Shown: positions 40,656 through 50,606, numbered from the stretch's first letter. The stretch: DNA of 64,000 bases from CAIWHR01 sp963786625 (GCA_963786625.1 CAWAZS010000008.1:1-64000), one strand, 5' to 3'. Notes: generated by a model not told the origin, from the letters alone. A program made the numbers and translations.

Positions 40656-40769
40656 GTGGGTCCGGCTTCAGCCGGATCGGGTTGTGGTCCGGCTCAGCCG
40701 GATCGGCGGCGCCGTCGGCAGCCTGAAGGCCGCCCCACAAGGGGAGCCGTGGGTCCGGCTTCAGCCGGA
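40656..40769. repeat. REP-like palindromic repeats, second cluster
   Basis: Two full copies (40656-40676 and 40749-40769, GTGGGTCCGGCTTCAGCCGG) and one shortened copy (40684-40702, missing a T). They are the reverse complement of the units at 32127-32231, so this is an interspersed family in the genome. They lie in the divergent gap upstream of both the M16 and icmF genes. Confidence 0.8.
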
Positions 40770-40781
40770 CGCGGCTCGAGT

Positions 40782-40801
40782 TGACGTTTACGTAAACGTC
40801 A
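40782..40801. promoter_or_regulatory. 20-bp perfect palindrome, candidate LiuR-type operator of icmF
   Basis: TGACGTTTACGTAAACGTCA reads the same on both strands without a mismatch, and ends 100 bases before the icmF ATG. From memory, MerR-family LiuR regulators of branched-chain acyl-CoA catabolism bind a TTTACGTAAA-centred palindrome. The match with an acyl-CoA mutase is apt. No regulator gene lies in the window. Confidence 0.6.
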
Positions 40802-40901
40802 TGTACGGTAGCCGGGCCGCACTCGAACGGGCATCCGGGGGTAAGCTTGCCCATTCCCCGCGACGCCCCGGGGTCGCGCCGCCGGTACGCAGGAGCCCGC
40901 C

Positions 40902-43900
40902 ATGAACGACGCCAGCCGCCCGCCGCTTATCTACAAGCCGGTCAACAAGGTCCGCTTCGTCACCGCCGCGTCGCTCTTCGACGGCCACGACGCGTCGATC
41001 AACATCATGCGGCGCATCCTGCAGTCGACCGGCTGCGAGGTGATCCACCTCGGCCACAACCGGTCGGTCGAGGAGATCGTCAACTGCGCGATCCAGGAAG
41101 ACGCGCACGGCATCGCCGTCTCGTCGTACCAGGGCGGCCACGTCGAGTTCTTCAAGTACATGATGGAGCTGCTGCGCACGCGCGGCGCCGCGAACATCAA
41201 GGTGTTCGGCGGCGGCGGGGGCGTCATCGTCCCCGACGAGATCAAGGAGCTGCACGACTACGGGGTCGCGCGCATCTTCTCGCCCGAGGACGGGCAGCGG
41301 CTCGGCCTGCTGGGAATGATCGGCGAGATCGTCGCCGCCTGCGACATCGACCTCGGGCACGACGTGCCGGCGGATGCGACCGCGCTGGTCACCGGCGGCC
41401 ACCATGCGCGCACGCGCTCGCTCGCCCGGATGATCACGGCGCTCGAGGCAGGCACGATGCCGGAGAAGACGCACGGTGTTCTGCTGACCGCGGCGGCGAA
41501 GGCCCGGACCCCGACGCTGGGGATCACCGGCACGGGCGGCGCCGGCAAGAGCTCGCTCACCGACGAGATCGTCCGCCGCTTCCGGCTCGACCAGCAGGAC
41601 CGCCTGCGGATCGCGCTGATCTCGATCGACCCGTCGCGGCGCAAGACCGGCGGCGCGCTGCTCGGCGACCGCATCCGGATGAACGCGATCGAGCACCCGA
41701 ACATCTACATGCGCTCGCTCGCCACCCGCGACACCGGCAGCGAGATCAGCAAGGCGCTGCCCGACGTGATCGCCGCGTGCAAGGTGGCGGGGTTCGACCT
41801 CATCGTCGTCGAGACGTCCGGCATCGGGCAGGGCAACGCGGCGATCGCGCCGCTCGTCGACGTTTCCCTGTACGTGATGACGCCCGAGTTCGGCGCGGCG
41901 AGCCAGCTCGAGAAGATCGACATGCTGGACTTCGCCGACTTCGTCGCGATCAACAAGTTCGACCGCAAGGGCGCCGCAGGACGCGCTGCGCGACGTGCGC
42001 AAGCAGGTCCAGCGCAATCGCGAGCAGTTCAACGTCGCGCCCGACGAGATGCCGGTGTTCGGCACCATCGCGGCCCGCTTCAACGACGACGGCGTCACGG
42101 CGCTCTACCAGGCGCTGGCCGCGAAGCTCGCAGCCAAGGGCTTGAAGCTCGCTCCGGGCAAGCTGCCGCCGGTGGAGGGCCGCCACTCGACCGCCCAGCG
42201 CGTCATCGTGCCGCCGGCGCGCGTCCGCTATCTTGCCGAGATCGCCGAGACCGTCCGGCATTACCACCAGTGGGCGAGCGTCCAGTCGCGGATCGCGCGC
42301 GAGCGGCAGCAGCTGCGCGCCGCGAAGGACATGATCGCCGCCGAATGCAAGGACCAGACGCGGAAGACGGCGGCGGCGGCCGGCGCGGACGCCGGGCGCG
42401 CCGCGGCGATCGAATGCAAGGAGGACCTCGCCGCGCTCGACCACCTGATCGGGGATCGCGAGGCGAAGCTCGACCCCCGCGCGAAGAAGCTCCTCGACAT
42501 GTGGCCGAAGACCCGCGCCGCGTACGCCGGCGACGAGTACGTGGTGAAGATCCGCGACAAGGAGATCCGGACCGAGCTCACCACGATGTCGCTGTCCGGC
42601 ACCAAGATCCGCAAGGTGGCGCTGCCGAAATTCGACGACGACGGCGAGATCCTGCGCTGGCAGCTGAAGGAGAACGTCCCCGGGAGCTTCCCGTTCACGG
42701 CGGGCGTGTTCGCGTTCAAGCGCCAGAACGAGGATCCGACGCGGATGTTCGCCGGCGAGGGCGACCCGTTCCGCACCAACAAGCGCTTCCACCTGCTCGC
42801 CGACGGCATGCCGGCGAAGCGGCTGTCGACGGCCTTCGACTCGGTCACGCTGTACGGCAACGATCCGGACCGGCGGCCGGACATCTACGGCAAGGTCGGC
42901 AATTCCGGCGTGTCGATCGCGACGCTGGACGACATGAAGGTCCTCTACTCGGGCTTCGACCTCTGCGACCCGGCCACGTCGGTGTCGATGACGATCAACG
43001 GCCCGGCGCCGACGATCCTCGCGATGTTCGTCAACACCGCGATCGACCAGCAGCTCGACAAGTTCGCGAAGGACAACGGCCGCGAGCCGACCGACGACGA
43101 GGCGGACAAGATCCGCGAGTGGACGCTGACCTCGGTGCGCGGCACCGTGCAGGCGGACATCCTGAAGGAGGACCAGGGGCAGAACACCTGCATCTTCTCG
43201 ACCGAGTTCTCGCTCAAGGTGATGGGCGACATGCAGGAGTACTTCGTCGCCAACGACATCCGCAACTTCTACTCGGTGTCGATCTCCGGCTACCACATCG
43301 CCGAGGCCGGCGCGAACCCGATCTCGCAGCTCGCGTTCACGCTGTCGAACGGCTTCACCTTCGTCGAGGCCTACCTCGCCCGGGGGATGCGCATCGACGA
43401 CTTCGCGCCCAACCTGTCGTTCTTCTTCAGCTACGGGATGGACCCCGAGTACACGGTGATCGGGCGGGTCGCCCGCCGGATCTGGGCGGTGGCGATGAAG
43501 CAGCGCTACGGCGCGAACGAGCGCTCGCAGAAGCTCAAGTTCCACTCGCAGACCTCGGGCCGGTCGCTGCACGCGCAGGAAATCTCGTTCAACGACATCC
43601 GCACGACGCTGCAGGCGCTGGTCTCGACCTACGACAACACGAATTCGCTGCACACCAACGCCTACGACGAGGCGATCACGACGCCGACCGAGGAGAGCGT
43701 GCGCCGCGCGATGGCGATCCAGCTCATCATCAACCGCGAATGGGGCCTCGCGAAGAACGAGAACCCGAACCAGGGCAGCTTCATCATCGACGAGCTGACC
43801 GACCTCGTCGAGGAGGCGGTGCTGAAGGAGTTCGAGGCGATCAGCGAGCGCGGCGGCGTGCTGGGCGCGATGGAGACCGGGTACCAGCGCGGCAAGATCC

Positions 43901-44238
43901 AGGAGGAGTCGCTGTACTACGAGCACCGCAAGCACGACGGCAGCTACCCGATCGTCGGCGTCAACACCTTCCGCAATCCGCACGGCGCCGAGACGCCGCA
44001 GACGATCGCGCTCGCCCGCTCGACGGAGGAGGAGAAGGAGTCGCAGCTCTCCCGGCTCGCCGACTTCCACCAACGGCACGCGAACGACGCGCCGGCGGCG
44101 CTCGCGCGGCTGAAGCAGGTGGTGATCGAGAACGGCAACGTCTTCGCCGAGCTGGTCAACACCGTGCGCGTGTGCTCGCTGGGGCAGATCACCAGCGCGC
44201 TGTTCGAGGTGGGGGGGCAGTACCGACGGAGCATGTAG
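40902..44238 (+). CDS. icmF: fused isobutyryl-CoA mutase (IcmF), one frameshift
   Basis: Coenzyme B12-dependent radical enzyme that interconverts isobutyryl-CoA and n-butyryl-CoA, fused to its G-protein chaperone. The N-terminal B12 domain has the DGHDASINIM motif whose histidine binds cobalt. The middle is a MeaI-type GTPase with GTGGAGKSSL (about residue 209) and NKFD (guanine recognition). The C-terminal half is the substrate-binding mutase barrel (AFDSVTLYGNDPDRRPDIYG, NFYSVSISGYHIAEAGANPI, LKFHSQTSGRSLHAQEI). An extra G near 41975 (GCC-G-CAG) shifts the frame just after NKFDRKGA. About 1110 residues, the usual length. It precedes a kinase gene by 37 bases. Confidence 0.93.
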
Positions 44239-44275
44239 GAATGCGCGGCGCCCTGGTGCCGGCACCGATCCGCCA

Positions 44276-46447
44276 ATGACCGACGACCCCACCTCCGCGC
44301 CGAAGCGGGCGCCGGCGAAGGCGCCGACCATCGATCTGGGCGCCGGCGATCCGGAGGCCCCGGCCAACGCGATCCCGAATCTGATCGCGCACCTGGTCGA
44401 GACCGAGACCTGGCGCAACGCAGCGACGGTGTTGACCGGCCTGTCGCTGATCGTCCTCGGTTACTGGGCCTACAACGGCGTTCGCAATTCGATCGCCGAG
44501 GCGCGCGTGGCGAGCCTCGAGGCGCTGGTCGGCACCGCCGTGACCGGGCTCGACGTCTGGGTCGGCGAGCACCGCACCGAGGCGATGCGTCTCGCGGCGG
44601 ACCGGGTCGTCGTCGCGCGGGCCGCGCGGCTCGCCGCCGACGCGCGCGGCCAGCTTCCCGGCCCCGAACGGTGCACCGCCGAGGCGGAGGAGCTGGGCCG
44701 CATCCTGCAGACGTCGATGGCGACGCAAGGTGTCGTCGCGTTCCGGATCGTGGACCGGACCGGGCTCGTCCTTGCGTCCAAGGACCCGCAGCGCTGCGGG
44801 CAGCGCCTGACCTCGGCGCCGTTCCGGCAACGCCTCGATCGCGCGATCGACGGCGCCCCGCAGTTCGTGCGGCCGTATCCCGACCGGGAGCTGTCGGTGC
44901 GCGGGGCGAACGACACGCGCCGCCCGGTCGCATGGTTCCTGGCCCCGATACGCGAGGGCAGCGCTCCGGCGACGATGGCGCTGGCGATGGGTGTGGAAAC
45001 CGACCGCCAGCTCGCGACCATCTTCTCCGCTGCGCGGCCGGGCACCACCGCGGAGGCGTACGCCTTCGCGGACGACGGCCTGATGCTCACCGAGTCGCGC
45101 TTCGCCGACGATTTGATCGCGGCCGGCGTGCTCAAGGATTCCGCGGCGGCGGGATCGGCGTTCGGCATCGCGTTGCGCGATCCCGGTGACGTCGAGAACG
45201 AGGGCAGGCCGTCGGGCCTCGAAGCGGCTGCGCGGCCCCTGACCCGTGCCGCGGCGCTGGCCGTCGCCGCACGCAACAACACCGGATTGGGCGAGCAGGG
45301 CGCCGTCGCGACGCCCTACCGCAGCTATCGCGGCACCGAGGTGATCGGTGTGTGGCGCTGGCTGCGCGCGTACGACATGGGCGTGATCGCCGAGGTCTCG
45401 GCCGTCGAGGCCTTTGCCGCGCTGCGCTATTTCTGGATCAGCGCGATCGTCATCGGCGTCTTCATCGCGCTGTCGCTGGGCGCAGCGCTGACGTCGACGA
45501 CGGCGCTCGCCCGGCTGCAGCGGCAGTTCGGCCGGTTGCAGCGTCTGGGCGCCTACACGCTGGAACGCAAGATCAGCGAAGGCGGCATGGCGACCATTTA
45601 CCTCGCACGGCATGCGCTGCTCAAGCGCCCGACCGCGATCAAGATACTGAAGAAGCGTGTCGCGACCGACGAGTTCCTGCACCGTTTCGAGCGCGAGGTG
45701 CAGGTCGCGAGCCAGCTGTTCCACCCGAATACCGTGCAGGTCTACGATTACGGCCGCACCAGCGAGGGTCAGCCGTATTTCGTGATGGAATACCTCGACG
45801 GCGTCACGCTTGCCGAGCTGGTGGCGCACTCGGGGCCGATCCCGCCGGGGCGCGTGATCCACATCCTGCGCCAGGTCGGCGCTGCGCTGCGCGAAGCGCA
45901 CCTGCACGGGATGATTCACCGCGACGTCAAGCCGGAAAACGTGATGCTCTGCCGCCGCGGCGAGGACGACGTCGTCAAGCTGCTCGACTTCGGCCTCGTC
46001 AAGAACCTCGAGCACCTGGAGACGCGCGATGTCACCAAGCAGCTCAAGATCCTGGGCACGCCGCGCTACATGGCGCCGGAGCGCATCGTCAATCCCGCCG
46101 ACGCCGATGCGCGCTCCGACGTGTATGCGCTGGGCGCGGTCGGCTATTTCCTGTTGACGGGAAAGCCGATCTTCGGGGGGGACAACAATCTCGAGATCAG
46201 CAACCAGGTGCTGCACGCGCCGGCGCCGCGCGTGTCGGCCAGCGTGCCCCAGATTTCCGAAGCGCTCGACGATCTGATTGCCGCCTGCCTGGAGAAGGAC
46301 CGGACGCGGCGCCCGCAGTCGGCCGAGGCGGTGATCGAGGCGCTCGACCGGCTGTCGACGCGGCTCGCGTGGACGCAATCGGACGCTGCTGCGTGGTGGG
46401 CGGCGTATCGCGAGAGTCGGGCCGCGCTCAAGGAGGCGGCGGCCTAG
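44276..46447 (+). CDS. membrane Ser/Thr protein kinase with extracytoplasmic sensor
   Basis: A 723-residue receptor-like kinase. A first helix (about 48-68) is followed by about 320 residues outside the membrane with dCACHE-like features (AFRIVDRTGLVLASKDPQRC), a second helix (about 385-408), then a Hanks-type kinase domain (422-700). Glycine loop ISEGGMATIYLAR, catalytic lysine in AIKILKKRV (about 455), HRDVKPENVM (about 547) and DFGLV (about 571) are all intact, so it should be active. No PASTA domain. It starts 37 bases after icmF on the same strand, so may share its transcript. No target is apparent. Confidence 0.9.
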   Translation: MTDDPTSAPKRAPAKAPTIDLGAGDPEAPANAIPNLIAHLVETETWRNAATVLTGLSLIVLGYWAYNGVRNSIAEARVASLEALVGTAVTGLDVWVGEHRTEAMRLAADRVVVARAARLAADARGQLPGPERCTAEAEELGRILQTSMATQGVVAFRIVDRTGLVLASKDPQRCGQRLTSAPFRQRLDRAIDGAPQFVRPYPDRELSVRGANDTRRPVAWFLAPIREGSAPATMALAMGVETDRQLATIFSAARPGTTAEAYAFADDGLMLTESRFADDLIAAGVLKDSAAAGSAFGIALRDPGDVENEGRPSGLEAAARPLTRAAALAVAARNNTGLGEQGAVATPYRSYRGTEVIGVWRWLRAYDMGVIAEVSAVEAFAALRYFWISAIVIGVFIALSLGAALTSTTALARLQRQFGRLQRLGAYTLERKISEGGMATIYLARHALLKRPTAIKILKKRVATDEFLHRFEREVQVASQLFHPNTVQVYDYGRTSEGQPYFVMEYLDGVTLAELVAHSGPIPPGRVIHILRQVGAALREAHLHGMIHRDVKPENVMLCRRGEDDVVKLLDFGLVKNLEHLETRDVTKQLKILGTPRYMAPERIVNPADADARSDVYALGAVGYFLLTGKPIFGGDNNLEISNQVLHAPAPRVSASVPQISEALDDLIAACLEKDRTRRPQSAEAVIEALDRLSTRLAWTQSDAAAWWAAYRESRAALKEAAA

Positions 46448-46580
46448 TGGCCGAGTTCGGCTGCTGCTTGATCCGGTCGGGACAGCACCCCAAAGCCGTC
46501 GAGTCGGCCACCGGCACCCAACACAGACGCATGAGCCTTGCGGCGTCACGCAATCCCACTTCGGCGGCCGCGCGCGCGGC

Positions 46581-46745
46581 CTACCGGCGGTCGCGCGACG
46601 GGATCCGGTACAGCCACGCTCCGACGACGACGCCGATCACGCCCAGCGCGACGCAGAGAGTCCCGGCCGTGAGGAGCATCGCCCGCACGACGCGGGAGTC
46701 GTGCGGGCGCACGTCCGCGCCGTCGTCGTCCTCCCCGGCCGTCAC
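46581..46745 (-). CDS. 54-residue putative small membrane protein
   Basis: From a GTG at 46745 the product is MTAGEDDDGADVRPHDSRVV followed by a hydrophobic segment LLTAGTLCVALGVIGVVVGA and a basic tail LYRIPSRDRR. A single helix with charged, oppositely signed flanks is a normal small-protein layout. The gene lies just after the solute-binding protein stop on the same strand. The DNA contains a perfect 11-bp inverted repeat (46681-46691 and 46698-46708). Confidence 0.45.
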   Translation of the reverse strand: MTAGEDDDGADVRPHDSRVVRAMLLTAGTLCVALGVIGVVVGAWLYRIPSRDRR

Positions 46746-46790
46746 CGGCGCCGCGCCGCCGCCACCGCCGCGGCGCGCGCAAGAGGTTGT

Positions 46791-48605
46791 TCAATGCGGG
46801 CGCCGCTCGACGTCATAGTAGCGCCACTGGTGCTGCACGAACGGATGCCGCTTGTAGCCCTTGAGCCAGGGCTGCACGAGGTCGTTGTCGTACGGATAGT
46901 ACGTAAAGATCCACGGCGTGTAGGCGTACAGCACGTCGGTCATCTCGACGAAGAGCTTGGTCCGCTCGGGTCCGTGCGGCAGCAGGCGCGACTTCGCGTA
47001 CAGCGCGTCGAAGGCCGGCAGGCGCATCCGCGCGTCGTTCGACGTCCCGATGTTCCTGCTGTCGAAGTAACTGTAGTAGTCGCTGCCGTCCGGCACCGAC
47101 GAGATCCAGGACAGGCCCCACATCATGAGCTGGCCCGCCTCCGACATCTTGTTGAGCTCGGGCCACTTGTTCTTGAGGAACGTGATCCTGAGGCCGATCG
47201 CGTCCATGCTGCGCTTCCACAGCTCGTCACTCGCGCGCGCGGCGTTGTCGGGCGTGGACGCGAGCACGAGCGTGAGGGGCTTGCCGTCGGGAAGCTCGCG
47301 ATAGCCGTCGCCGTCGCGATCCTTGTAGCCGAACCGGTCGAGGAGCGCACGCGCGGCGCGCGGGTCGTAGCCGTAGGGCGCGACGTACGTCGGGTCGTGG
47401 CCGAACAGCGGGGGCGGCACGGGCTGGGCCGCGGGCACCGCCTGGCCGTGCAGCAGGCTCGAGATCGCCGCATGGCGATCGTAGCCCATGCTGATCGCGC
47501 GCCGCAGCGCGAGCTTTTCCGGGGAGTAGCCGCCGACCAGCGGGTGGTCGAGGTTGAAGTAGAAGAACGAGACCGACGGCGACACCTGGCGATGCAGAGT
47601 GATGCCGCGCTTCGAGTACTCGCGTTTCAGCGCCGCGCCGTCGAGGACGTTCACCGCGAGCGTCGCGGGCAGCGCAAGGTAGTCGAGCTGTCCCGAGTCG
47701 AAGGAAAGAAGCCTCGGCTGCGCCTCCTCGATGATCGAGATGTCGACGTTGCCGACCAGCGGAAGCTTCCTGCCGACGAGGCCCTTCGCGATCGCCGCGT
47801 CGCCGGGCTCGCTGCCCTGCGCCGGCGCCGGATAGGTGACGTCGCGATAGTCCGGATTGGCTTCGAGCAGGATCCGCTGCCCGCGCGTCCACTGTTTGAG
47901 GCGATACGGCCCCGTGCCCACGGGGTTCTCCATGACGCGGTTCGACGCGTCCTTGTAGGCCTCGACGACCTCGCGCGCCACCGCCGAGAACTGGTTCGAC
48001 GCGAGCCACCACTCGAAGCCATGGTTCGGCCGCCGGAACTTGATCTGCAGCGTGTAGCGGTCGAGCGCGCGCAATCCCTCGAGCACGGCATCGTAGTCCC
48101 AGGTGCCGCTCTTGCGTGCGGCGGCGAGCGGTTCGTCGAGGCCAACCAGGTTGCCCTCGAAGAGGTAGAGCCAGTACGAGCGCACCTTCGGATCGAAGAT
48201 CCGCTTCAGGCTGTAGACGTAATCTTCGGCGACGAGCTCGCGCGGCCGCCCCTTGAACGCCGGGTCCGCCGCGAAGCGGATGCCCGGGCGGACCCGGATC
48301 GTGTACGTGCGCCCCTGGTCGGCGACCTCCGGCAGCGCCGCCGCGGTGTTCGGGACCATCCGCACCGGGCGCGCGAAGTAGTCGTAGACGTACAGCGGGT
48401 CGAAGATGCCGCCGATGACGTAGAACGAATACGAATCGTACGCGGCCTGCGGATCGAAGCCGGTCTCGGCAGTGGAGAACACCGCCCGCAGCGTCTTCGT
48501 CATGTCGGTGCTGGCCGCGAGCGGCGCAACGAACAGCAGCGCCGCAACGGCGCACCGGCCAAGCAGGGCGGATGAGCTCAGCAGGCCGGCCTCCCATCGC
48601 GGCAC
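46791..48605 (-). CDS. ABC transporter substrate-binding protein, family 5 (peptide/nickel type), paralog A
   Basis: Periplasmic binding protein of about 604 residues with signal peptide (ALLGRCAVAALLFVAPLAAS). Family 5 features are TLRAVFSTAETGFDPQAAYD, YDVERRPH at the end, PVGTGPYRLKQWTRGQRILL and DRFGYKDRDGDGYRELPDGK. The GTG at 48605 is the best start, as the frame is open far upstream into unrelated sequence. It is an orphan: no permease or ATPase of this class is in the window. A paralog with the same layout is at 54301-56097. Confidence 0.85.
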   Translation of the reverse strand: MPRWEAGLLSSSALLGRCAVAALLFVAPLAASTDMTKTLRAVFSTAETGFDPQAAYDSYSFYVIGGIFDPLYVYDYFARPVRMVPNTAAALPEVADQGRTYTIRVRPGIRFAADPAFKGRPRELVAEDYVYSLKRIFDPKVRSYWLYLFEGNLVGLDEPLAAARKSGTWDYDAVLEGLRALDRYTLQIKFRRPNHGFEWWLASNQFSAVAREVVEAYKDASNRVMENPVGTGPYRLKQWTRGQRILLEANPDYRDVTYPAPAQGSEPGDAAIAKGLVGRKLPLVGNVDISIIEEAQPRLLSFDSGQLDYLALPATLAVNVLDGAALKREYSKRGITLHRQVSPSVSFFYFNLDHPLVGGYSPEKLALRRAISMGYDRHAAISSLLHGQAVPAAQPVPPPLFGHDPTYVAPYGYDPRAARALLDRFGYKDRDGDGYRELPDGKPLTLVLASTPDNAARASDELWKRSMDAIGLRITFLKNKWPELNKMSEAGQLMMWGLSWISSVPDGSDYYSYFDSRNIGTSNDARMRLPAFDALYAKSRLLPHGPERTKLFVEMTDVLYAYTPWIFTYYPYDNDLVQPWLKGYKRHPFVQHQWRYYDVERRPH

Positions 48606-48902
48606 CAGATGCCTCGTGGGGATGCAGACGCGGCCCTGCCCCTCCGGGCGGATGTGGCCGCCGCCGGGAAACGGCGGATGCGCGAACGCGCGCCGGTAGC
48701 GCTGCTTCGGGGCCTCGGCATCGTTGGCGCCGGTCACTGCCTTTTCGACATTGATGCGCACAATGTAGGTGCCTTCGGCGGCGCAGTGGCCCCAGTATTC
48801 GACGTTTCGGGCGGTGTGGTCAACGGGCAGAAGGAGCCTGGCCCCTTTTGCTTTATCCTGCGGTTTCCCCCACTTGCGCGCCGACCCGGCGCAGGACGCA
48901 CG
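48606..48902. other. divergent intergenic region with a possible REP-type palindrome
   Basis: About 297 bases between the family 5 binding protein and DUF808. AAGGAGCCTGGCCCCTTTTGC (48833-48853 approx.) is an imperfect palindrome of the sort scattered through betaproteobacterial genomes. The minus frame through most of this gap is free of stops and reads YWGHCAAEGTYIVRINVEKA, which is more protein-like than usual shadow sequence and may be a decayed gene piece. Confidence 0.35.
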
Positions 48903-49859
48903 ATGGCCGGCATCGGCTTGATCGCCCTCCTCGACGACATCGCGAGCGTCCTCGACGACGTGGCGGTGCTGACGAAAGTTGCCGCGAAGAAGACCGCCGG
49001 CGTGCTGGGCGACGACCTTGCGCTCAACGCGGAACAGGTGTCCGGCGTGCGCGCCGAGCGCGAGCTGCCGGTGGTCTGGGCGGTGGCGAAAGGATCCGCG
49101 CTCAACAAGGCGATCCTGGTGCCGGCCGCGCTCGCGATCAGCGCGCTCGTTCCGGCGGCCATCACGCCGCTGCTCATGCTGGGCGGCGCCTACCTCTGTT
49201 ACGAGGGATTCGAGAAGGTCGCGCACCGCTTTCTCCGCTCGCCGGCCGAGCGTCAGGCCGAGCATGTCGCACTCGCGAAGGCCGTCGTCGATCCCGCCGT
49301 CGATCTGGTCGCCTTCGAGAGAGCGAGGATCAAGGGCGCGATCCGCACGGACTTCGTCCTGTCCGCCGAGATCATCGTCATCGGGCTCGGCATCGTCGCC
49401 GGCGCCGCGTTCGGCACGCAGGTCGCCGCGCTCGTCGGCATCGCGGCGCTGATGACGATCGGCGTCTACGGCGTGGTCGCGGGCATCGTCAAGCTCGACG
49501 ACGCAGGGTTGTACTTGAGCAAGCTCGTCGGCGAAAGCGCGTTCGCGCGATTCCAGCGCGCGCTCGGCGCCGGCATCCTGCGGACCGCGCCGTACTTCAT
49601 GAAGTCGCTGTCGGTAGCCGGCACCGTGGCGATGTTCCTCGTCGGCGGCGGCATCCTGACGCACGGCGTGCCCGTTGCGCGCCACGCGATCGAGGCCCTC
49701 GTCGCAAAAGCCGCCGTGATTCCCGGCATCGGCGGCGTGCTGCACGCGCTCGCGCCGCTCGTCGCCGACATGCTGGTCGGCATCGTTGCGGGGGCGGTGA
49801 TCCTGCTCGTCGTGAAGCTCGCCAGGAGTGTGTGGTCGGCGCGCGGGGCGGCGCACTAG
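48903..49859 (+). CDS. DUF808 family membrane protein
   Basis: A 318-residue inner-membrane protein. The N-terminal MAGIGLIALLDDIASVLDDV and KTAGVLGDDLALNAEQVSGV are diagnostic for DUF808 (YedI-like). It has about eight hydrophobic helices, including ILVPAALAISALVPAAITPL and a C-terminal helix. Role unknown. ATG at 48903. It faces away from the binding protein gene and is followed by an rpiA remnant. Confidence 0.88.
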   Translation: MAGIGLIALLDDIASVLDDVAVLTKVAAKKTAGVLGDDLALNAEQVSGVRAERELPVVWAVAKGSALNKAILVPAALAISALVPAAITPLLMLGGAYLCYEGFEKVAHRFLRSPAERQAEHVALAKAVVDPAVDLVAFERARIKGAIRTDFVLSAEIIVIGLGIVAGAAFGTQVAALVGIAALMTIGVYGVVAGIVKLDDAGLYLSKLVGESAFARFQRALGAGILRTAPYFMKSLSVAGTVAMFLVGGGILTHGVPVARHAIEALVAKAAVIPGIGGVLHALAPLVADMLVGIVAGAVILLVVKLARSVWSARGAAH

Positions 49860-49923
49860 TTGCGCAGTGCGCGCCCCCGGCCGCGCGGCGTAGAACTGGC
49901 GCGTCAAACTCCCGGATCGACCC

Positions 49924-49992
49924 ATGACGCAGGACGAACTGAAGCAGGCCGTCGCGCGCGCAGCGCTCAAGTGCGTCGTCGACGGCGTCGTC
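49924..49992 (+). pseudogene. 5' fragment resembling ribose-5-phosphate isomerase A
   Basis: The 23 codons read MTQDELKQAVARAALKCVVD, which resembles the first residues of bacterial RpiA (M-x-QDELK, then AA at the same spacing). The similarity stops at about 49992, where the tail of the opposite-strand glutathione transferase gene begins. The rest of RpiA, including its GTGSTA loop, is absent. It looks like a remnant left when the sequence was rearranged. Confidence 0.4.
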
Positions 49993-49995
49993 CAG

Positions 49996-50606
49996 CTACG
50001 CCGCCGGCGGCCGCGTCGCCACCATCGAGGCGCGCGCGCCGAAGCGCTCGAACCACGCCGCCGTGCCGGGTGCTGCCCCCGCCACGCGAGCGACGCGAAG
50101 CGGAAGTCGAGGTAGCCGAGCGCGCAGCCGACGGCGATCGTGCCGACATCGACGCGGCTGCCGAAGCCCGCGACACGGCGCTCGACTTCGGCGAGCCCGC
50201 AGGTCACCTTGTCGAGCTGGCCGGCAGTCCAGTCGTCCCAGCGCAGGTTCTCGGGCCGCACCGCCGTCTCGTAGCGCGCCAGCAGCGCCGCGTCCATGAT
50301 GCCGTCGGCGAGCGCCTGCTCGACCAGGACGTTCCAGCGCGCAGGTCCTTCCCGGGGGACGAGATGGCCGTCGCCCAGCGCGTTCAGGTACTCGCAGATC
50401 ACGCGGCTGTCGTAGAGCACGGCGCCCTCGTCGGTGATGAGCGTGGGCACCTTGCCGAGCGGATTGTGCGCGACGATCGTCCGATCGCGATTGACCGGAT
50501 GCGCGTTGGCCGGCAGGAGCTCGAGGCGCTCGCGCAGGCCCAGCTCGTGGGCGGCGACGACGCACTTGCGGGCGAAGGGGGAGGCGACGGAATGGAAGAT
50601 CTTCAT
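49996..50606 (-). CDS. glutathione S-transferase family protein, frameshift near the end
   Basis: About 203 residues. The N-terminal thioredoxin fold has KIFHSVASPFARKCVVAAHE, with the SPFARK active region, and the cis-proline and SNAIL-like sequence LGKVPTLITDEGAVLYDSRV. The C-terminal helical domain has WNVLVEQALADGIMDAALLA. Near 50065 an indel moves the frame to AAWFERFGARASMVATRPPA at the TAG 49996. Glutathione-linked detoxification is likely; substrate unknown. Convergent with the rpiA remnant. Confidence 0.83.

Noticed and set aside
40532..40901. Cobalamin riboswitch before the B12-dependent mutase gene
   Set aside because: No B12-box-like sequence is visible; the gap holds REP-like repeats and a palindrome. 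IcmF is not a B12 synthesis or uptake gene, where such riboswitches are usual.
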